Assembly: GCA_965284565.1 (NCBI GenBank)
Contig: OZ260100.1
Span: forward strand, 806,001 to 870,000
Reading direction: 5' to 3'
DNA from: BRH-c54 sp965284565
Lineage (GTDB): Bacteria; Bacteroidota; Bacteroidia; Flavobacteriales_E; Vicingaceae
Length of the DNA stretch: 64,000 nucleotides
Shown: one piece after another, positions 36,401 through 47,215 of the stretch
How the letters are laid out: the number at the start of each line of letters is the position of its first letter
How positions within the stretch are numbered: position 1 is the stretch's first letter
Notes under the pieces: model-generated
The model's input: the letters and a program-made list of their open reading frames with translations, nothing else
What the model was told of the DNA's origin: nothing
Database searches by the model: none
Position numbers and translations under genes: made by a program

Positions 36401-37767
36401 ACCAAAATAATTAAAACCCCAAATGCTGCCGAACGGTAAATTTGACCTGTAGCTGACTGAATTTCGGTATTCATTTGTGCTGTTGTTAAAGTTTTTCCTC
36501 GGTGTTTTTGATGCAAAATATGCAATACTCCTTCAACAATAATTACCGCTCCATCTACCACAATTCCGAAATCTATTGCACCAAGTGACATTAGATTGGC
36601 AGAAACATTAAAGTATCGCATCAATATAAAAGCAAACAACATGGAAAGTGGAATAACTGAAGAAACAATAAGTCCGGCTCGGAAATTCCCTAAAAACAAC
36701 ACCAACACAAAAATAACTATCAGTCCGCCTTCAATAAGGTTTTTAGTAACCGTATTAATGGTTTTTCCTACCAACACAGACCTATCTAAATAAGGATAAA
36801 CTTCTAAACCTTCGGGTAATGCTTTTTGCACCAACACCATTCGGTTTTGCACATTTTCAACTGCTTCAGAAGAATTGGCTCCTTTTAGCATAAGGGTAAT
36901 TCCACCTACTACTTCTCCTTTGCCATCCATAGTCATGGCCCCATAACGTTTCGGACTTCCAAAACCTACTTTAGCCACATCTTTAATTCTAACAGGCGAA
37001 CCTTCATTTTTAATAATGATGTTTTCAATATCTTCAAAATTAGATGCCCTACCTTCTGTTCTTAGATAAAAAGCATTCTCTCCAGATTCAATGTAGCTTC
37101 CACCACTATTACTATTGTTTTTATTTAAAGCCAATTCCACGTCATTGATAGAAATGTTGTAAGCCATTAATTTTTCAGGTAAAACACTTACTTCGTATTG
37201 CTTAACTAAGCCACCAAAGCTACTCACTTCAATAATTCCAGTCATTCCTGCTAATTGTCTTTTTACTATCCAATCCTGTATGGTACGGATTTTCATAATA
37301 TCAAATTGGTTTTCGTAACCCGGCTTTACCTGTAAAATATATTGATAAATTTCTCCCAATCCTGTAGTTATAGGCATCATTTCAGGTGAACCAAAAGCTT
37401 CAGGAATTTCATCTTTAACAATGGTTAGTTGCTCGTTTACAAATTGACGAGCTAACATGATATCTATATCTTCTTCAAAAACAATGGTAATAACCGACAA
37501 CCCGTAACGAGAAATACTTCTCACTTCAATTACATTAGGAATATTGGCTACAGCCATTTCTATGGGCAAGGTAATAAATTGCTCCACCTCTTCGGCAGCA
37601 AGCGTTGGCGAAGAAGTAACAACCTGCACTTGATTATTGGTAATATCTGGTACGGCATCAACTGCCAAGTGCTGCATGGAATAAATTCCTCCAAGTATAA
37701 GTGCTAAAACTAGCAGCAGTACAATGAGCTTATTTTTTAATGAATAAGCAATAATTTTTTCAAACAT
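33487..37767 (-). CDS. CzcA-type heavy-metal RND pump fused to TolC-like channel
   Basis: This 1426-residue protein joins two efflux parts. Residues 1 to about 1032 are a complete HME-RND pump. Helix 4 carries DFGIVVDGAVIIVE with Asp399, Asp405 and Glu412, the divalent-cation (Co/Zn/Cd) signature of CzcA-like pumps; Cu/Ag pumps of the CusA type differ here. Residues about 1034-1054 form a signal-peptide-like segment (TIVLLIGLLGTSVSVDAQ), and about 1056-1426 are a TolC/OEP domain with two coiled-helix repeats. The fusion is a known layout in Bacteroidota. The retained internal signal could allow cleavage into two proteins. The gene is flanked by an adaptor gene downstream and an HxH protein upstream. 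Confidence 0.92.
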   Translation of the reverse strand: MFEKIIAYSLKNKLIVLLLVLALILGGIYSMQHLAVDAVPDITNNQVQVVTSSPTLAAEEVEQFITLPIEMAVANIPNVIEVRSISRYGLSVITIVFEEDIDIMLARQFVNEQLTIVKDEIPEAFGSPEMMPITTGLGEIYQYILQVKPGYENQFDIMKIRTIQDWIVKRQLAGMTGIIEVSSFGGLVKQYEVSVLPEKLMAYNISINDVELALNKNNSNSGGSYIESGENAFYLRTEGRASNFEDIENIIIKNEGSPVRIKDVAKVGFGSPKRYGAMTMDGKGEVVGGITLMLKGANSSEAVENVQNRMVLVQKALPEGLEVYPYLDRSVLVGKTINTVTKNLIEGGLIVIFVLVLFLGNFRAGLIVSSVIPLSMLFAFILMRYFNVSANLMSLGAIDFGIVVDGAVIIVEGVLHILHQKHRGKTLTTAQMNTEIQSATGQIYRSAAFGVLIILVVFVPIFSLEGVEGKTFLPMAQTVSFAILGSLLLSLTYVPVASALFLKKKISDKDTFSDKLVIALQKRYKPLLSKVLEQPKKVIAFALAGLIGAVLLFGTMGSEFIPTLEEGDLAMQMAIEPGSSLEKSIATSTRAEKILKDNFSEINHVVSKIGTAEVPTDPMAIEDADIMILLKEKDEWENADNREELIELMKEKLSVITDASFEFTQPIQLRFNELMTGAKTDIAIQIFGEDPATLKTLADKTALTIKNVNGVGDVKVEQTEGLRQLSVVIDRKKLAIHEVNVEEVNQTIKAAYAGVKTGVIYENERHFDLVVRLDEQNIQQLSLNKLFVKNAHGEMVSLNQLAKVHEKIAPMQISREDAKRRITIGVNVRDRDIASLVEELQGTIDNNLNLPAGYTIKYGGQFENLESALNRLMIVVPVALMLILFLLYMAFGTFKESIIIFMAVPLASIGGILALWLRGMPFSISAGIGFIALFGVAVLNGIVLVNEIVKLKQTNMALKDLIIEAANSRLRPVLMTALVASLGFIPMALATSSGAEVQRPLATVVIGGLITSTLLTLLVLPALYILFDKRKKIKIPTTIVLLIGLLGTSVSVDAQENQLDLEQLVTAAQKNHVNIKLNELEKQVWESENKYAYQIQPLQIGMQHGQINGELWDTYWEVVQDFGTPWTIKRRKNAAKLGIDFTEQKAQTLQQEIRYNITSAYYNWLFFYKAYDLLNEIKTAMIQAEKSLKLKLEAGEISHTDYLMVQQLNNAVKQKMQQYYSGKNQQEQELLFFSGLNGVVKDTIFEKISFQTISTLSTSLYAENQLKIAQLEQQQKVIKSDFQPSFQAGYFRQSLNHVQGFQGFKAGLTIPLVFGGKHNKLAKNRLQMEAVKTENDNLKNMLESELQTLTKNIAFMQQNGDENQQYFDDTLLGLQQLQQQLTIGEISHYDFIQLTNIIIEGALSEMQMINSFNQAVIKYQFLTTNN

Positions 37768-37823
37768 GATGATTTAATTTCGTTTAAACTTAATGAGTTA
37801 ACATGCCTAGATAGGCGAAAACA

Positions 37824-38213
37824 TTAAGCAAACGGAGGAGGGCGTATGCCCCAAGAAGATTGTATTCCTGAAAAAATAGGATGTTTTTCAGGAATAAAAA
37901 AAGTAATGGTAACGGTTGGTTGATTGGTTTCCAACAAATCTAACCCAAAAGGAATAAGTGGTATAAAATCTTGTGAAGCTGTAAAATTTGCGTCATCTTG
38001 CTGACGAAGCACAATTTCTTCCATTTCGCCTTCATCGGTAAACTCATGGAAAATAAGGGCTAATAGGTCAACGTAATCGGTAGCTTCGTTTTCGTGTATA
38101 AGTTGATGTTCTTGATCAGTTAATTGACTTTGGTGTACATGAGGCACGAGGTTATGTAGTAACACAATAAATGCTGCCAAGTAAACAAATGTATATTTAA
38201 TTGATTTGAACAT
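37824..38213 (-). CDS. Small HxH membrane-anchored protein upstream of the Czc operon
   Basis: The 129-residue protein has an N-terminal membrane segment (about 4-20) followed at once by LLHNLVPHVHQS, a His cluster at the periplasmic face, an acidic middle, and a C-terminal tail ending in WGIRPPPFA. This build (N-terminal helix, HxH, Pro-rich end) recurs in small proteins next to CzcA/CusA genes in Bacteroidota; I know no proven function, and metal sensing or buffering is a guess. The start at 38213 is chosen over the ATG at 38231 because a promoter (ATTG, 18 bp, TAACTTTG ending at 38219) places the transcript start at about 38213-38214. The mRNA would be almost leaderless. Confidence 0.7.
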   Translation of the reverse strand: MFKSIKYTFVYLAAFIVLLHNLVPHVHQSQLTDQEHQLIHENEATDYVDLLALIFHEFTDEGEMEEIVLRQQDDANFTASQDFIPLIPFGLDLLETNQPTVTITFFIPEKHPIFSGIQSSWGIRPPPFA

Positions 38214-38218
38214 GAATA

Positions 38219-38248
38219 CAAAGTTAATCATTTTTAAAATAGTACAAT
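38219..38248 (-). promoter_or_regulatory. Promoter of the HxH protein and Czc operon
   Basis: On the minus strand ATTG (38245-38248), an 18-bp spacer and TAACTTTG (38219-38226) form a near-consensus Bacteroidota promoter. The -7 box ends only 5 bp before the ATG at 38213, which predicts a leaderless or nearly leaderless transcript. Confidence 0.6.
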
Positions 38249-38415
38249 TATTTTTTCTACTTACAATATTTTAACAAATAATAAGTTTTTTGTTTAGTAT
38301 TTCACGCAATAATTTTCTCGGCTTATGAAACGAGCCAATTTAAAAATTTTATCCTTCAGGAAAATGATCAAAGGCAAGTTCCATATGACATATAAAAAAC
38401 AATAAATAAAAATAT

Positions 38416-39504
38416 ATGAAAACTCATCTTATGATTTTGGGATTAACGCTAAGTTTGTTTCAAGTTAGCAACGCTCAAAAAAACACCATTAACGATTTAG
38501 ACAATATTCTAAATGAAGTAGAAATCGATACTATTGCCAAAATAGAACGTTTGGCTGCTTTTGAGTTTCACCATTTGTTGAATAACTACCGAAAACAGCA
38601 ACGAAAACAAGCTCTTGATTTTGATGAAATTATGTGGATAGCTGCTAGGAACCATAATTTATACATGAAAGCTGTAGGAGATTTAACGCATAGAGAAAAC
38701 ATGAATCAATCGAACTTATCTCAATTTACTACAGGAAATTACCCTAGCGAAAGAGTTGATTTTGCTGCTGCAGATAAAGAAGTGTATATCAGTTCGGGCG
38801 GAGAAAATTGTTTGTACAATTACAGTTTTTATGGAAAGAATTATGTAGAAATTGCCAAAAATATGGCGTTAGCAGCTTTTAACCAGTGGAAAGGCTCTCC
38901 TGGTCATCATGAAAACATGTTGACAGAGAATTATAAAAAACACGGCATTGCTTTTACTTATGATGGAGGAACTGTTTGGGCAACCAACGTTTTTTCCAGA
39001 GGTATTGTTTACAAAGGGAATGAGGTAGTTGCTGACACAAAAGTTCCTACTCCAGCAACTTCAACCAAAACAACCACCAAACCTAAACGTATTCACATTT
39101 ATAAAGTAAAAAATGAATTACAACATACGATTGAACAGCAAGTTTTAGTGGCTACTTCTTCAAAATCTGCTAAAAAACTTAACGAACAGGCCAAAGTTGA
39201 AGCACGAAAATTAGCCTACAACAAAAAATTAAAACCGCAAGCAAATGAACCTATTTTGCTGAACGAACTACAAAATCATACTGTTAGCAAATGGTGGGGA
39301 TTAATAAAAAAACAGGTGTCGGTTTATTGTTTAGTATTAGAAACTACTCCCGAAGCTTTTGATATGGAACAAATTCAACAAGAAATAAAACATTATTTGT
39401 TAGAAAACCAATTGTTTACCCAAAAGAAAAAGCATGGAACGGGTGTAATGGTGAGCAAACGCAAAAACATTTTACGCATTACGCTCGTAAGTATGGCGGT
39501 GTAA
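38416..39504 (+). CDS. Secreted CAP-domain (SCP/PR-1/YkwD-like) protein
   Basis: The 362-residue protein has a signal peptide (MKTHLMILGLTLSLFQVSNAQ) and a CAP domain at about residues 45-200. The visible CAP landmarks are FHHLLNNYRKQQRKQALDFDEIMWIAARNH, then LTHREN (His of the cavity), GGENCLYN, and WKGSPGHHENML, with His and Glu at the usual positions. The C-terminal half (about 215-362) is basic, rich in Lys and Gln, and has no known fold. Bacterial CAP proteins are linked to the envelope, but their activity is poorly defined. It stands alone between the divergent Czc operon and gltX. Confidence 0.85.
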   Translation: MKTHLMILGLTLSLFQVSNAQKNTINDLDNILNEVEIDTIAKIERLAAFEFHHLLNNYRKQQRKQALDFDEIMWIAARNHNLYMKAVGDLTHRENMNQSNLSQFTTGNYPSERVDFAAADKEVYISSGGENCLYNYSFYGKNYVEIAKNMALAAFNQWKGSPGHHENMLTENYKKHGIAFTYDGGTVWATNVFSRGIVYKGNEVVADTKVPTPATSTKTTTKPKRIHIYKVKNELQHTIEQQVLVATSSKSAKKLNEQAKVEARKLAYNKKLKPQANEPILLNELQNHTVSKWWGLIKKQVSVYCLVLETTPEAFDMEQIQQEIKHYLLENQLFTQKKKHGTGVMVSKRKNILRITLVSMAV

Positions 39505-39625
39505 TTTTTTAAATTATTATTTATCATCCCTAAAACTCAACACCAATTAAAACAACTTCACAAACACCAAAATAACTAGTTCTTTTTTTATCCTGTTTTA
39601 TACACTTTTCTTACGCTATAAATAT

Positions 39626-39633
39626 TAATTTTG
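39626..39633 (+). promoter_or_regulatory. -7 promoter box of gltX
   Basis: TAATTTTG, the same sequence as the dusB box, ends 20 bp before the gltX ATG. Confidence 0.45.
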
Positions 39634-39653
39634 TCCCTTAAATTTTTAGCCAA

Positions 39654-41186
39654 ATGGAAAGAAAAGTTAGAGTAAGATTTGCCCCAAGTCCGACAGGACC
39701 TTTGCACATTGGAGGTGTTAGAACAGCATTATACAACTATTTGTTTGCCAAAAAACACGGTGGCGATTTTTTGTTGCGTATTGAAGATACCGACCAAACC
39801 CGTTATGTAAAGGGTGCTGAAGATTACATTATTGAAGCACTGAAATGGAGTGGCTTAACTATAGATGAAGGCGTTGGTGTTGGTGGAGAATGCGGTCCTT
39901 ACCGTCAGTCCGAAAGAAAAGAAGCGGGAATTTATAAAAAATACGTTGATCAGTTATTGGCATCGGGTCATGCTTATTATGCTTTCGATACGCCTGAAGA
40001 GTTGGAAGAAATGCGTGAAAACCTTAAAAAAGCAGGTGTTGCTGCTCCACAGTATAACATCAATACCCGAAATTCTATGAAAAACTCACTTTCTCTTTCT
40101 GCCGAGGAAGTACAAAAAAGATTGGACAACAATGAACCTTATGTGGTTAGAATTAAAATTCCAAGAAACGAAGAAGTTAAATTTAAAGATTTAATTAGAG
40201 GTTGGGTAGTAGTGCAAACAACTAATTTAGATGATAAAGTATTGTACAAGTCTGACGGCATGCCAACCTACCACATGGCAAATATTGTGGATGATTATTT
40301 AATGAAAATTACGCATGTAATTAGAGGAGAAGAATGGTTGCCTTCAGGGCCTTTGCATGTATTATTATACCAATACTTAGGCTGGGAAGAGGTAATGCCT
40401 CAATTTGCTCACTTGCCGTTAATTTTAAAACCTGATGGTAACGGCAAATTAAGCAAACGTGATGGCGACAGATTAGGATTTCCTGTTTTCCCCATTCAAT
40501 GGACATCTCCTGAAGGAGAAGTTTCTTCGGGCTACAGAGAAAGTGGTTATTTTCCTGATGCTTTTATCAATATGTTGGCATTATTAGGATGGAATCCTGG
40601 AACTACTCAAGAAATTTTTTCTATGGAAGAATTAATTCAAGCTTTCTCATTAGAAAAAGTAGGTAAATCAGGTTCAAAGTTCGACCCTGAAAAAACAAGG
40701 TGGTTCAATGCTCAATATTTAAGAAGTAAATCTAATGAAGAACTTGCAGCATTTGTTAAGTCATTGGTTGCAGAAAAAGGTTTTGCTATGCCTAGCGATA
40801 GCTTTTTAACGCAGTATTGCGGATTAATGAAAGAAAGAGCGGTTTTCATTAATGATTTATTGGCTGAAGATTACTTATTTGTTGCACCAACTAACTATGA
40901 CGAGCAAACCGTAAACAAAAAATGGAAAGCGGAAACACCTGCTATTATTAAAGAATTAAGAAGTGTCTTAAATAATATTGTTGATTTTAATGCCGCTAAT
41001 ATTGAAGTAGCTTTTAAAAGCTTTATAGAAGAAAAAGGATTGGGTTTTGGTGCAGTGTTGCCTAACTTTAGAGTATTGGTAACTGGTATGGGAATGGGAC
41101 CTTCTATGTTTGAAATTTGTGCATTATTAGGAAAAGAAGAAACTTTAAGAAGGATAGATGTTGGAATGGAGAAGATTGTGAATTAG
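39654..41186 (+). CDS. gltX: Glutamate-tRNA ligase
   Basis: This class I aminoacyl-tRNA synthetase charges tRNA-Glu with glutamate in the cytoplasm. The 510-residue length is normal for Bacteroidota. The first catalytic motif is PSPTGPLHIGG (HIGG at 18-21, the family form of HIGH), and the KMSKS loop is KLSKR (265-269). IRGEEWLPSGPLHVLLYQYLGW and the C-terminal anticodon-binding helices are intact. The ATG gives the standard start (RVRFAPSPTG within ten residues). It is followed after 90 bp by folB on the same strand, possibly a two-gene unit. Confidence 0.97.
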   Translation: MERKVRVRFAPSPTGPLHIGGVRTALYNYLFAKKHGGDFLLRIEDTDQTRYVKGAEDYIIEALKWSGLTIDEGVGVGGECGPYRQSERKEAGIYKKYVDQLLASGHAYYAFDTPEELEEMRENLKKAGVAAPQYNINTRNSMKNSLSLSAEEVQKRLDNNEPYVVRIKIPRNEEVKFKDLIRGWVVVQTTNLDDKVLYKSDGMPTYHMANIVDDYLMKITHVIRGEEWLPSGPLHVLLYQYLGWEEVMPQFAHLPLILKPDGNGKLSKRDGDRLGFPVFPIQWTSPEGEVSSGYRESGYFPDAFINMLALLGWNPGTTQEIFSMEELIQAFSLEKVGKSGSKFDPEKTRWFNAQYLRSKSNEELAAFVKSLVAEKGFAMPSDSFLTQYCGLMKERAVFINDLLAEDYLFVAPTNYDEQTVNKKWKAETPAIIKELRSVLNNIVDFNAANIEVAFKSFIEEKGLGFGAVLPNFRVLVTGMGMGPSMFEICALLGKEETLRRIDVGMEKIVN

Positions 41187-41276
41187 AGGTTTGAAATTGT
41201 GTGAATATAAGGTTTGTTAACTCCTAAATACTCAAGGCACTTATAAGTACTCCTAAGTACTTTTAACTAAAAAACT

Positions 41277-41639
41277 ATGGGAAAAATATTTGTTGAAGGA
41301 ATAAAAATTTACGCTTATCATGGTTGTTTTAAAGAAGAAACTGCCATTGGCACCAATTTTTTGGTAAATGTAGAGCTGGATGTAGATTTAACTACTCCTT
41401 CGCAAACTGACAACATCTACGACACTGTAAATTATCAAGCCGTTTTTCAGGTTATCAAACAACAGATGGCTATTCCTTCAAAGATTTTAGAACATGTTTC
41501 TCAGCGTTGTATCAATGCTCTTTTTGCTGAGTTTCCTACTATAGATAAAATCAAAATAAAAGTGTCGAAATTAAATGTCCCTCTTGGCGGACATATTGAT
41601 AGTGTGAGTGTGCAGTTGGAGCAGGAGAGGAAAAATTAA
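41277..41639 (+). CDS. folB: Dihydroneopterin aldolase
   Basis: This folate biosynthesis enzyme cleaves 7,8-dihydroneopterin to hydroxymethyl-dihydropterin and glycolaldehyde. The 120-residue length is normal. The FolB fold signature is visible: IYAYHGCFKEETAIGTNFLVNVELDVD (with the pterin-contacting Glu), VNYQAVFQVIKQQM, and the end strand KIKVSKLNVPLGGHIDSVSV, which contains a conserved Lys in the family. It works as an octamer in the cytoplasm. It follows gltX by 90 bp, and its stop overlaps by 4 bases the stop of the convergent TPR gene. Confidence 0.93.
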   Translation: MGKIFVEGIKIYAYHGCFKEETAIGTNFLVNVELDVDLTTPSQTDNIYDTVNYQAVFQVIKQQMAIPSKILEHVSQRCINALFAEFPTIDKIKIKVSKLNVPLGGHIDSVSVQLEQERKN

Positions 41640-42286
41640 CCCTTTCCAAAAATATTTTTAACAAATTGCCATAAATCTTTTCGAGCTGCAGCAGATGTAA
41701 ATAAGCTTTTAAGCACATTCCCCATGGTTTTAGTTTCCTCTTTTTCTACTATTGGTTCTTCTTTTTGCTGTCTTTTTTCAGGATGGTAACCAATAATTTC
41801 GTTCGATTTTTTATAACTCTCTTGTGCATCTTTATATCTACCCGAATTTTCTTCCAGCAAGCCTAAATTATTAAATGAAATTTCATCTTGAGGATCTATT
41901 TCTATGGCTTTTTTGTAGTCGGCAATTGCTGCATCAACATCTTCATAAGCTTTTATAAAAGCTCTACTAGAATAACGATAAGCTTTGTTTGGTTCCAATT
42001 CCACCGCTTTATCCATGTCTTTTAAAGATAAATCTATTTGTTTATTATGGAAGTAAGAAACACCTCTTTCACTATAAATGGTAGCTTCTTCAGGTAGTTT
42101 TTTCAATACTGCCGTAAAATCTATGATGGAGCTTTTATAATCTCCTAATTTTCGGTAGCATATTGCCCTAAAAAACAATGCATCTGCATGATTTATATTT
42201 TCAGTCAGAAAATTAGTAAGGCTTTTTATTGCTTCACTATAATTCTCTTCTTCAAAATGTTTTTTTCCTTGTTCCAGTGCATCCAT
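41636..42286 (-). CDS. TPR-repeat protein
   Basis: The 216-residue protein has five or so tetratricopeptide repeats over residues about 1-170, for example ADALFFRAICYRKLGDYKSSI, ATIYSERGVSYFHNKQIDLSL and EISFNNLGLLEENSGRYKDAQ. A charged linker and a short C-terminal tail (LFTSAAARKDLWQFVKNIFG) follow. No signal peptide is seen, so it acts in the cytoplasm as a protein-interaction scaffold. The partner is unknown. It is transcribed alone, convergent with folB and divergent from ligA. Confidence 0.85.
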   Translation of the reverse strand: MDALEQGKKHFEEENYSEAIKSLTNFLTENINHADALFFRAICYRKLGDYKSSIIDFTAVLKKLPEEATIYSERGVSYFHNKQIDLSLKDMDKAVELEPNKAYRYSSRAFIKAYEDVDAAIADYKKAIEIDPQDEISFNNLGLLEENSGRYKDAQESYKKSNEIIGYHPEKRQQKEEPIVEKEETKTMGNVLKSLFTSAAARKDLWQFVKNIFGKG

Positions 42287-42381
42287 AATCCAAAAAATAG
42301 TTTTGTAAAATTACCAAATGATAAACGTATTTTTTTTAATTTCGGAGTTAAAGAAACTTAAGCTTGATTTTAAAAATTTAA

Positions 42382-44812
<2,431 letters not shown>

Positions 44813-44833
44813 AAGAAGAAGCTTTAAAAACTA

Positions 44834-44841
44834 CAAATTTA
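44834..44841 (-). promoter_or_regulatory. -7 promoter box of the SiaC-like gene
   Basis: On the minus strand TAAATTTG matches TAnnTTTG. It overlaps the last codons of the acyl-CoA dehydrogenase gene and supports separate transcription of the SiaC-like gene from its TTG start. Confidence 0.45.
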
Positions 44842-46623
44842 GTAACAATATTTATTTTCGGCTATCAATTTATCCGCTATCTTTCTTCTAGTTTCTTTTA
44901 CATTGAGGTTGTTTTGTTTAGTAAACCTTTTTAATCCAGTCAGCATCATTTTTTGCTCATCACCTTCTACAAAAGAATTAATAGCATCTTTTCCATATTT
45001 GTTAATTTTATCAGCAACATCATAAACATAAACTTGCATCATGGCCATTTGATTTTCTATAGCTGCTTCGCCTTTAATTGAAGCTAATTTTTCTACTCTC
45101 AACAAAACAGATTCGGCAACATAAGCTTCTATAACCATATCGGCTATATTCATTAAAATTTCTTGCTCTTTAGACAATTGCATCATTAATTTTTGAGCTG
45201 CACTTCCGGCAACCATTAAAATAGCTTTTTTATAGTTTTTTACTTGTTGATGTGCTGCTTCAAACACATTACTTGGAGCTGCTCCAAAATCAGGAATACT
45301 CATTAACTCTTTGGCTACTTCTTGTGCTGGACCCATTAAGTCCAACTCATTTTTCATAGCTTTTTTCAGTAACATATCTACAATTAACATGCGGTTAATT
45401 TCATTGGTTCCCTCAAAAATTCGGTTAATACGAGCATCTCTATAAGCTCTTTCTACAGGAGATTCTGCTGAATAGCCCATGCCACCAAAAATCTGAACGC
45501 CTTCATCTACCACATAATCCAAGGCTTCTGAACCATGAACTTTTAAAATAGCTGCTTCAGCTGCAAATAATCTTATTCCTTCCAATGTTGCTTGTCCTTT
45601 ATCCATCCCTCCATCTATTAAAGATTTAATGGCATCATCAATATTTTGACTACAACGGTAAGTTGCCGCTTCCGAAGCATAAACTCTTATAGCTTGTTCA
45701 GCTAATTTATATTTAATGGCTCCATATTTAGAAATTGGTCTTCCAAACTGGTCTCTTTCATTAGCATATTTCACTGATTCAGAAATAGTTCTTTTTGCTC
45801 CGCCAATGGCTGCTCCAGCCAATTTTATTCTGCCAATATTTAAGATGTTTAGGGCTATTTTAAACCCTTCTTGTCTTTCTCCTAATAGGTTTTCTGCTGG
45901 CACTTTACAATCGTTAAAAAATACCTGACGAGTAGAAGAGCCTTTAATTCCCATTTTCTTTTCTTCAGGATTTAAAGAAATTCCTCCAAATTCTTTTTCT
46001 ACAATAAATGCAGATAAATTTTCATCATCACCAATTTTAGCAAAAACAGTATAAACATCAGCAAAACCACCATTAGTAATCCACATTTTTTGTCCATTAA
46101 TGGTGTAATGTTTACCATCTTCACTCAAAACAGCTTTTGTTTTACCTGAGTTAGCATCCGAACCAGAACCTGGCTCTGTTAAGCAATAAGCAGCTTTCCA
46201 TTCGCCAGAAGCTAATTTTGGAATATATTTTTGTTTTTGAGTTTCATTACCATAATACAAAATAGGTAAAGTTCCAATTCCTGTATGTGCAGAAAGAGAT
46301 ACGGCAAATGAATAACTTCCACCTAATACTTCTGTAGCAAGCATACTAGTAACGAAATCTTTACCAAAACCGCCTAATTCTTCAGGTACAGAAATTCCCA
46401 ACAAACCTAATTCACCTGCTTTTTCTAATAAAGAAGGCGTATAACCTTCTTCTAATTTTTCTATTCGTTCTATATTGGGTAAAATTTCTTGCTCTACAAA
46501 ATCCATACAGGTTGCAGCAATCATTTGTTGCTCTTCATCAAATTGTTCGGGAATAAATACCGAATTAGCGTCTGTTTCTTTAATTAAAAACTCTCCGCCT
46601 TTTAGTGTGTCTTTGTTTTCCAT
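44839..46623 (-). CDS. fadE: Acyl-CoA dehydrogenase, FadE type
   Basis: This FAD enzyme makes the first step of fatty acid beta-oxidation, acyl-CoA to trans-2-enoyl-CoA. Its 594 residues match in length the B. subtilis FadE type, longer than short-chain dehydrogenases. Visible motifs are CLTEPGSGSDANSGKTKA and KMWITNGGFADVYTVFAKI (FAD/substrate site), ERDQFGRPI, and YRDARINRIFEGTNEINRM near residue 390-410, where the family's ADP/FAD contacts lie. A C-terminal helical extension (about 430-594) is typical. It belongs to the fadN-fadA-fadE set, but here two other genes stand between fadA and fadE. Confidence 0.93.
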   Translation of the reverse strand: MENKDTLKGGEFLIKETDANSVFIPEQFDEEQQMIAATCMDFVEQEILPNIERIEKLEEGYTPSLLEKAGELGLLGISVPEELGGFGKDFVTSMLATEVLGGSYSFAVSLSAHTGIGTLPILYYGNETQKQKYIPKLASGEWKAAYCLTEPGSGSDANSGKTKAVLSEDGKHYTINGQKMWITNGGFADVYTVFAKIGDDENLSAFIVEKEFGGISLNPEEKKMGIKGSSTRQVFFNDCKVPAENLLGERQEGFKIALNILNIGRIKLAGAAIGGAKRTISESVKYANERDQFGRPISKYGAIKYKLAEQAIRVYASEAATYRCSQNIDDAIKSLIDGGMDKGQATLEGIRLFAAEAAILKVHGSEALDYVVDEGVQIFGGMGYSAESPVERAYRDARINRIFEGTNEINRMLIVDMLLKKAMKNELDLMGPAQEVAKELMSIPDFGAAPSNVFEAAHQQVKNYKKAILMVAGSAAQKLMMQLSKEQEILMNIADMVIEAYVAESVLLRVEKLASIKGEAAIENQMAMMQVYVYDVADKINKYGKDAINSFVEGDEQKMMLTGLKRFTKQNNLNVKETRRKIADKLIAENKYCY

Positions 46624-46707
46624 AATTTTATTATAGTTAAAAGTTTATAAAGTTGAAAGTTTGAAAGAAAAAGTATTTTCAAATTTTCAAATTGTTCTAT
46701 TTTCAAA

Positions 46708-47205
46708 TTAAATTCTCTTATACATTAACTTATGTTTCCCAATTATTGGGATTTCATAAAAATCACCTTTTATTTTAAATCCCATTTTTTCATAAAATCC
46801 AAGAGCTACTTTTCGGGCATCGCACCAAAGTAAATCTGCTTTTCTATTTTTTAATTCTTCTATTGAAAATTCAATTAATAGCTTCCCAAAATTTTCACCA
46901 CGTACTTTTGGTGAACTCGCCATAGCTCTTAATCGGTATTGATTTGTTGCTTCAAATTTTTCGTTTTTTTGTTGTAAGAAAGTGCCTATCGCAACAATTT
47001 CTCCATTTTTATATGCTCCTACATGAAAGGTAGTAGTCAAGTCATCTATATCTAATTTACATTCTTCTGAACTGTTTTTATGCTGCCATAGTACAGATAG
47101 GCGTAATGGATAAGTTAATTGAGATGGGATAATGGAAACGTGGGCAGCCTTCCCCTCTTGAGAGGGGGTGGGAGTGTGTTGTATATTTGTGTTTAAATCC
47201 TTCAT
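46708..47205 (-). CDS. GNAT N-acetyltransferase with a repeat-derived N-terminus
   Basis: The 165-residue protein has a GNAT core: TYPLRLSVLWQHK near residue 31-43, YRLRAMASSPKVRGENFGKLLIEFS (acetyl-CoA site, RGxxxG/A form as RGENFG) and LGFYEKMGFKIKGDFYEIPIIGKHKLMYKRI at the end. The substrate is unknown. Residues about 9-25 (including PTPSQEGKAAHVS) are encoded by a REP-like palindromic repeat (47148-47172) and are not part of the GNAT fold, so the repeat has extended or replaced the original N-terminus. It lies 10 bp after the YwqK-like lipoprotein gene in the interval between fadA and fadE. Confidence 0.8.
   Translation of the reverse strand: MKDLNTNIQHTPTPSQEGKAAHVSIIPSQLTYPLRLSVLWQHKNSSEECKLDIDDLTTTFHVGAYKNGEIVAIGTFLQQKNEKFEATNQYRLRAMASSPKVRGENFGKLLIEFSIEELKNRKADLLWCDARKVALGFYEKMGFKIKGDFYEIPIIGKHKLMYKRI
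47148..47172. repeat. REP-like palindromic repeat, element 1 (inside the GNAT gene)
   Basis: CCCCTCT-TG-AGAGGGG (47152-47167) forms a hairpin. Read on the minus strand it is followed by CACGTTTCCATTATCC, which resembles the sequence after element 2 (CACGTTGCCTTTTATCC at about 47949-47965). It is translated into Pro/Ser/Gln/Glu/Gly codons of the GNAT protein. Confidence 0.7.
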
Positions 47206-47215
47206 TTTCTAATTA

